This document shows positions 49,501 to 52,554 of a stretch of 52,554 nucleotides of DNA, one piece after another; positions within the stretch are counted from its first letter, which is position 1, and every line of letters begins with the position of its first letter. Origin of the DNA: Lingula anatina (taxonomy: Eukaryota; Brachiopoda; Lingulata; Lingulida; Lingulidae). The DNA lies in contig NW_019775846.1 in assembly GCF_001039355.2 (NCBI RefSeq), positions 312,001-364,554 of the forward strand, in the 5' to 3' direction. The notes beneath the pieces were generated by a model, which ran no database searches, had not been told where the DNA came from, and saw only the letters and a list, made by a program, of their open reading frames with translations. Both the position numbers and the translations under genes were made by a program.

Positions 49501-50588
49501 ATGGAATTGTTGGTTTACAGAGAAAGTGAGAACTTACCGACACACTCGTTGGCTTTCTGATCAGTAGCCCGCGCCCAGGGTCGGTCGAAGTGGAAAGGCT
49601 TGCACCGCTCACAGTCTGTCCCTGCGGTGTTATGTTTACACTCGCAGGCAAGGGTACCGTCTCGGTTGATATTACATTTCGAAGCGTGGCCATTGCATTT
49701 GCATCGTCCTCCCACCGCAAAATCAGCCAAAGAGTAGTAGAAATTATCCTTTGCCTTGTCGACATTTTCATCGATGGTTCGAAGGCGGTTGAAAACCACG
49801 CGGATGTCTGTCGCTGTAACCCAGTCTTGAAGCACGGGACTGTTCATAAAATCATAAGCCGAGGGTCGCCCTTCCAGGGTGCTAAACGCCACTCTCCCCC
49901 CACTGATGGGTTCGGGGGAATTACTGTTAATATCAGTACACAGTGCCTCCTGCTCGTTGGCCTTAGTTATCATCCCCCTGGGGGGCTTGCCGTACATTTC
50001 TTTGCACTGACTTGAGTAATACTGGAAAGGCACCCAACTTCTGCCGTGGTCCACACTTTTGTATAAAGCCATGGATTCAGGTCTCGGCGAACAAAATTGT
50101 AGGCTGATGTAAGTGAGTTCAAACTTCTTCGCCAGACTCAGGGTGAGGGTGACGTTATTTGGGTATTGGACGAACGGCTCGGACATCCAACACGTTAAGT
50201 TATTGGGGTTGTTTAAGTCGGTAAGATAGCTCGGAGGATGCATCCTTTTAGGGTGTTTAGCATCACAAATATCACAATGCATAGCCTTGAATTTATCGAC
50301 ACTGGGCGAAACTTGGCAAAAGCGATTTGGAGGAGAGCCGCACGTGCTGGACGCGGTGATTTCTTTACCGAAAGCCGCATTGACAAAGTCTGGAATGCAT
50401 CTCTTCGGATTTCCCATTTCGTCGTAACAAGGATCGGGTGGATTTTGCTGGGCAGCAAACATAGTTAGAAAAGAGCTTGACGCTAAAGCTCCCTTGCTGA
50501 ACAAAGTTAATAACAGGAATACGCCGAGTAGGGTCTGTGTATGAAAATCCCTTGATAAAGTCCAGGTTTTTATTCCTCGCGTGTTCAT
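29530..50588 (-). CDS. NTN1: netrin (netrin-1 type), secreted axon-guidance protein
   Basis: Netrins are secreted laminin-related guidance cues read by DCC/neogenin and UNC5 receptors. Coding exons (minus): 50588-49538, then LE2 exon A 39789-39601 or LE2 exon B 39554-39366, 35037-34888, 30691-30656, 30486-30403, 29858-29530. With one LE2 exon the sum is 613 codons (612 aa; human NTN1 about 604). Residues 1-36 form a signal peptide (hydrophobic [11 protein letters not shown]). A laminin N-terminal domain spans about 45-290, with [21 protein letters not shown] and [18 protein letters not shown]1 spans about 293-350, LE2 351-413 and LE3 414-463. A linker follows, then a basic NTR domain to 612 ([17 protein letters not shown] at the end). 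All internal junctions are phase 1, so whole modules can be swapped. The LE2 exon is duplicated in tandem. Convergent neighbour: STX8. Confidence 0.97.
30403..30486 (-). CDS. NTN1: netrin exon: start of the NTR domain
   Basis: An 84-nt phase 1-1 exon encoding [19 protein letters not shown] and the following KKKFCKYNF (about residues 476-503). Its cysteines align with the first NTR cysteines of vertebrate netrin-1. The donor is GTGAGT and the acceptor TTTTAG. Confidence 0.93.
30656..30691 (-). CDS. NTN1: 36-nt netrin linker microexon
   Basis: Encodes [12 protein letters not shown] between LE3 and the NTR domain, with acceptor TTTTTAG and donor GTAAGT. It is phase 1-1, so including or skipping it keeps the reading frame. 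It is the only open frame of the three in this short segment that suits the flanking phases. Vertebrate netrins have a Pro/Thr-rich linker of variable length at this point. Confidence 0.85.
30692..34887 (-). other. NTN1: netrin intron between LE3 and linker exons
   Basis: 4.2 kb, AT-rich, with no supported coding sequence. It holds two exact copies of the decamer TGATTGACAG in opposite orientation (31666-31675 and 31958-31967), separated by a poly-A/AAAAC stretch at 31920-31950. Confidence 0.7.
34888..35037 (-). CDS. NTN1: netrin exon: third laminin-EGF repeat (LE3)
   Basis: A 150-nt phase 1-1 exon for residues 414-463. It contains a complete laminin-type EGF repeat: [32 protein letters not shown] and a final C before the donor GTAAGT. 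It is nearly the same as vertebrate LE3. Confidence 0.96.
35038..39365 (-). other. NTN1: netrin intron between LE2 and LE3 exons
   Basis: 4.3 kb, AT-rich, with a (TA)n microsatellite at 37502-37543 and a small perfect hairpin near 37728-37745 (ACGTTTCTC and its complement). No third copy of the LE2 exon and no other coding segment was found. Confidence 0.7.
37502..37543. repeat. (TA)n microsatellite
   Basis: About 21 uninterrupted TA units in a netrin intron. Confidence 0.95.
39366..39554 (-). CDS. NTN1: netrin LE2 exon B (downstream copy)
   Basis: 189 nt, phase 1-1, acceptor CTTGCAG and donor GTAAAC. It encodes a full laminin-EGF repeat 2 with all eight cysteines: [63 protein letters not shown]. 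It differs from exon A at 10 of 63 residues (Q to M, N to L, K to R, L to I, N to K, A to K, N to H, K to V, M to L, A to V, A listed first). Several of these lie in the cysteine-flanked loop and the following basic segment. Exon B departs from the vertebrate LE2 sequence more than A does, so it looks like the derived copy. It can splice from exon 1 and into LE3 without changing the frame. Confidence 0.95.
39555..39600 (-). other. NTN1: 46-bp interval between the two LE2 exons
   Basis: On the minus strand this starts GTATAG (donor of exon A) and ends CTTGCAG (acceptor of exon B). Almost the whole interval is pyrimidine-rich tract. A branchpoint-like CTTAC would place its A about 18 nt from the donor. 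Every other intron assembled in this window is at least 158 bp. Removal of 46 bp as one intron is therefore unlikely, which favours use of either exon A or exon B. Confidence 0.8.
39601..39789 (-). CDS. NTN1: netrin LE2 exon A (upstream copy)
   Basis: 189 nt, phase 1-1, acceptor CTTTCAG and donor GTATAG. It encodes [44 protein letters not shown] and [19 protein letters not shown]. It is the copy closest to vertebrate netrin-1 LE2 ([17 protein letters not shown] is the same), so it is probably the ancestral-type exon. LE2 is known from netrin-1/DCC structural work to carry a basic surface that contacts receptors. All eight cysteines are present. Confidence 0.96.
43041..43063. repeat. (GA)n microsatellite
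   Basis: GAGAGAGAGAAAGAGAGAGAGAG in netrin intron 1, one interruption. Confidence 0.9.
48827..48836 (+). promoter_or_regulatory. PBX-PREP/MEIS type site TGATTGACAG (intron 1)
   Basis: Exact match to the composite decamer bound by PBX with PREP/MEIS TALE homeoproteins. It lies inside the 13-bp string CTGTGATTGACAG, which is repeated exactly upstream of the gene at 51864-51876. Function is inferred from the motif only. Confidence 0.4.
49538..50588 (-). CDS. NTN1: netrin first coding exon: signal peptide, laminin N-terminal domain, LE1
   Basis: 1051 nt encoding residues 1-350 and the first base of codon 351; donor GTAAGT. The ATG at 50588 is the only in-frame Met ahead of the hydrophobic signal core, giving a rather long N-region ([19 protein letters not shown]). 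The single exon holds the whole laminin N-terminal domain and LE1, ending ANECV, where the first LE2 residue is completed by either LE2 exon. Confidence 0.96.
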
Positions 50589-51056
50589 CGTGAAATGATA
50601 TTGCGTATTTATGTCTGGTTCAATTATCTTAGACTATTAAAGAGCACTGACTTACCACTGCAGCTGCAAACTTATCTTTCACTAATCTCCAATATCTCCA
50701 AAGTTCCTTTGGCTCTGTTTATGTTTTATGCATTGGTTCACGGGTGTAGACGCATCCAATAAAAATGCGCTAATTGACGTTACTTACTTTCAGACAAACG
50801 TGCATTGCAATGTTACTTCCACATCCTATATCGGTTTCACTATGAAATCAGCAGAAATCGGTAGCACTCACAAATCTTTTTGTGCCAGTAAAACAGAGAG
50901 CTCCTTGGTTAAGAGATGGTGTTCTCTGGGAAGACTGCAGTGATTCGAATCTTGTCACAGCTTGTCTAGGTTCACGTGGATGACCAACTGAATGAGCTGC
51001 CTGCGGCTACCTTCGCCTGCTTTCCACGACCACTCCGAGTGTACGAGTGGGCGGAG

Positions 51057-51086
51057 CTTATATCTATTCACTACGTCACTACCAAT
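51057..51086 (-). promoter_or_regulatory. NTN1: candidate netrin core promoter (TATA, CRE-like, CCAAT)
   Basis: Reading toward netrin on the minus strand: an ATTGG (CCAAT) box at 51082-51086, TGACGTAG (CRE-like) at 51071-51078 and ATATAAG at 51057-51063, followed by CCGCCC. Spacing between the boxes is tight. This would put the start site about 440 bp before the netrin ATG. Motif evidence only. Confidence 0.35.
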
Positions 51087-51866
51087 TAGAATACAAAATC
51101 TCAGCGAGTGAGAGCCGTGGAATAACTGTAGGTGTGGGAGGGAGTTCGTCGGTCTCAGTCCTCTCTGATATGTAAGAAAAAAAGATACACTAGTTCCGCT
51201 TGAGAAACATCACTAAATCTGCGCTCTGTGGCATTTATTTCACATAAACAACGGATTTTGTTTAGCACGCTGGGTTAAACATCGCAGTATCGTCCCTCTG
51301 GTTAAATGCGCCTCTTCCAACCCCATTATATGTCAATCAAATTTAATAAAGCCAATGATCATTTTATTGCCCAATCAACGTTCTGTGTCTGTGATGAATG
51401 CAAACCACTGCTTTAAGCTAAAACTCAAACATATACATTCGGATTTAGGAATATATAGAAAAAAGTAACGATAATAACTCGATATCAAAATTCAGTCTCA
51501 CGTTGCTGGTCTTTGATTTAAAACTTTTAAGTCCAGATGTGCGCTTAAATTCCGATTTATCACTTGACAAAGTATGTTGTGAAAGGGTTTTAACTTTAGT
51601 CATTAAATCACCGCACTGTTAATTAACTTTGTCATTTCGCCTTACTATTGTGGTGCTGGTATAAGCCGATGGGTTAATAGTCGGGTTTTAATGTAAGGCT
51701 ATTGTGAAAGAGCGAATGAATGCGAGTTCAATTGCGTTGTAATATGCGCGTGCACGCCTTGGGACTTGTGGGAGAACTAAACTATTTCTTACTTAGAAAT
51801 ACCATCGTTTGCTAATCGGCGATCATTTGATTTTGACCTATTGAATTGCCAATTTCTCTTTTGCTG

Positions 51867-51876
51867 TGATTGACAG
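51867..51876 (+). promoter_or_regulatory. PBX-PREP/MEIS type site TGATTGACAG (upstream)
   Basis: Second exact copy of CTGTGATTGACAG (51864-51876), about 1.3 kb upstream of the netrin start codon and about 0.8 kb from the candidate core promoter. Confidence 0.4.
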
Positions 51877-52554
51877 CCGAGAGCCGACAGCGCGAAGTTT
51901 CAATATAAGCTTGTTTACAAGGCCCCGCTTTTGTTACACACACTGCGGCTTTACAATGCTGTTGGGAATTTGCGCTTATTAGAGCCAAGTGCGAAAAGCA
52001 GCTATGTCAATATTTTTGTTCCTAAATTTGTGAGGGGATGTATGTATGAGGAAAGAAAATCGAGAGAATGGTGAAATACCGCTATATAAAAGATCACCCT
52101 TCTTGTTTCGGTGCTCCGTTCTATGATCAATTAGAGCGGTTTTCTTTCCAATCACGCTCGTGCTGATTCAGATTTTTGGATAAACTTATTTTTCCTTATC
52201 CACGGGCGAAATGGCTCAGAGCTGACGTGTAAAAGCGATAGTTTTACACTGTTTAATTGAATTTAGATTTGCACATTATCTACTGTTTATGTGTGAGATT
52301 TCACACCTGACTTTGCTGCGGAGTAACATAATATTGTCTGGCAGGACTCCGTGTAATAGAACCAATTAAGCATACACTAAATTCTTCTTCGCACTCGGAA
52401 GCAGAAGGGTCCCGGCTCACTAAGCGTCTCAAAAATGGAAGCGCTTAAACAAACCAAATAACCTGTCGAACATCGCTATCCATGGAGAAAATTGTCTTGG
52501 ACTTTTACATATATCTACCACTCGGTGTGTTTGTAAAACACCCAAATAACATAT

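Larger units (their letters stand above)
39790..49537 (-). other. NTN1: netrin intron 1
   Basis: 9.7 kb between the laminin N-terminal/LE1 exon and the LE2 exons. No supported coding sequence. From about 43.5 kb upward the DNA is less AT-rich and poorer in simple repeats than the rest of the window, which would fit regulatory content. Notable sites are a GA-rich microsatellite (43041-43063), an inverted pair of CACAGGTGCAC (46128-46138 and complement 46354-46364, each with an E-box) and TGATTGACAG at 48827-48836. Confidence 0.6.
50589..52554 (-). other. NTN1: netrin 5' flank
   Basis: No coding sequence is supported. It contains a promoter-like cluster at 51057-51086, the decamer TGATTGACAG at 51867-51876, and a TATA-like TATATAAAAG on the plus strand at 52083-52092 with no visible gene after it. 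Confidence 0.5.

Noticed and set aside
49590-50015. A 141-codon plus-strand open frame opposite netrin exon 1
   Set aside because: It is the antisense shadow of strongly conserved netrin coding sequence, with no protein features of its own.
50615-50655. A strong donor-like site (minus strand, GTAAGT) before the netrin ATG, with a CCAG acceptor 41 bp on
   Set aside because: The implied 5' UTR intron of 41 bp is too short and the acceptor has no pyrimidine tract. It may be chance, or pair with an acceptor I cannot see.
52083-52092. TATATAAAAG on the plus strand as a promoter of another gene
   Set aside because: No open frame or splice structure follows before the window ends, so it remains only a sequence match.
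1-52554. tRNA, rRNA, snRNA genes, CRISPR arrays and retroviral or retrotransposon coding regions
   Set aside because: I looked on both strands and found no cloverleaf, repeat-spacer pattern, reverse transcriptase or integrase motif. A covariance-model scan could still find a small RNA I missed.

Overview
The window is nuclear DNA from a bilaterian animal. Genes are split by GT-AG introns (smallest ordinary intron 158 bp), non-coding DNA is AT-rich with microsatellites and short inverted-repeat elements, and four conserved animal proteins can be assembled exon by exon. The proteins resemble vertebrate orthologues closely, yet the locus is compact. A marine invertebrate (lophotrochozoan or invertebrate deuterostome) fits best, but I cannot name the species or phylum.

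Layout. 1-342: 3' end of an unrecognised gene on +. 343-2682: intergenic, with a fold-back element at 1101-1392. 2683-7984 (-): CCT4, chaperonin subunit delta, 14 coding exons, 531 aa. 7985-8228: a 244-bp divergent promoter with a consensus E2F site. 8229-14715 (+): DTL/CDT2, the WD40 substrate receptor of the CRL4 ubiquitin ligase, 15 coding exons, 720 aa, ending in a PIP box. 16260-23958 (+): STX8, the Qc-SNARE syntaxin 8, 8 coding exons, 236 aa. 29530-50588 (-): a netrin of the netrin-1 type, 612 aa per isoform: signal peptide, laminin N-terminal domain, three laminin-EGF (LE) repeats, a short linker and a C-terminal NTR domain. 50589-52554: netrin upstream DNA.

The main discovery candidate is in netrin. 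The exon for the second LE repeat (LE2), a receptor-contact module, is present twice in tandem (39601-39789 and 39366-39554). Both copies are 189 nt, open, in phase 1-1 and flanked by good splice sites. They differ at 52 of 189 bases but only 10 of 63 residues, so both appear to be under protein-level selection. The gap is 46 bp, far shorter than any other intron here and probably too short to splice. This is the architecture of mutually exclusive exons and would give two netrin isoforms differing only in LE2.

Other points. STX8 and netrin are neighbours in convergent orientation, as I recall for human STX8 and NTN1 on 17p13.1. The exact decamer TGATTGACAG (PBX-PREP/MEIS type) occurs four times, all on the netrin side. 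Two MITE-like elements lie in introns of DTL and STX8. CCT4 and DTL share a promoter; apart from that the genes work separately (protein folding, replication licensing control, late-endosome fusion, axon guidance).
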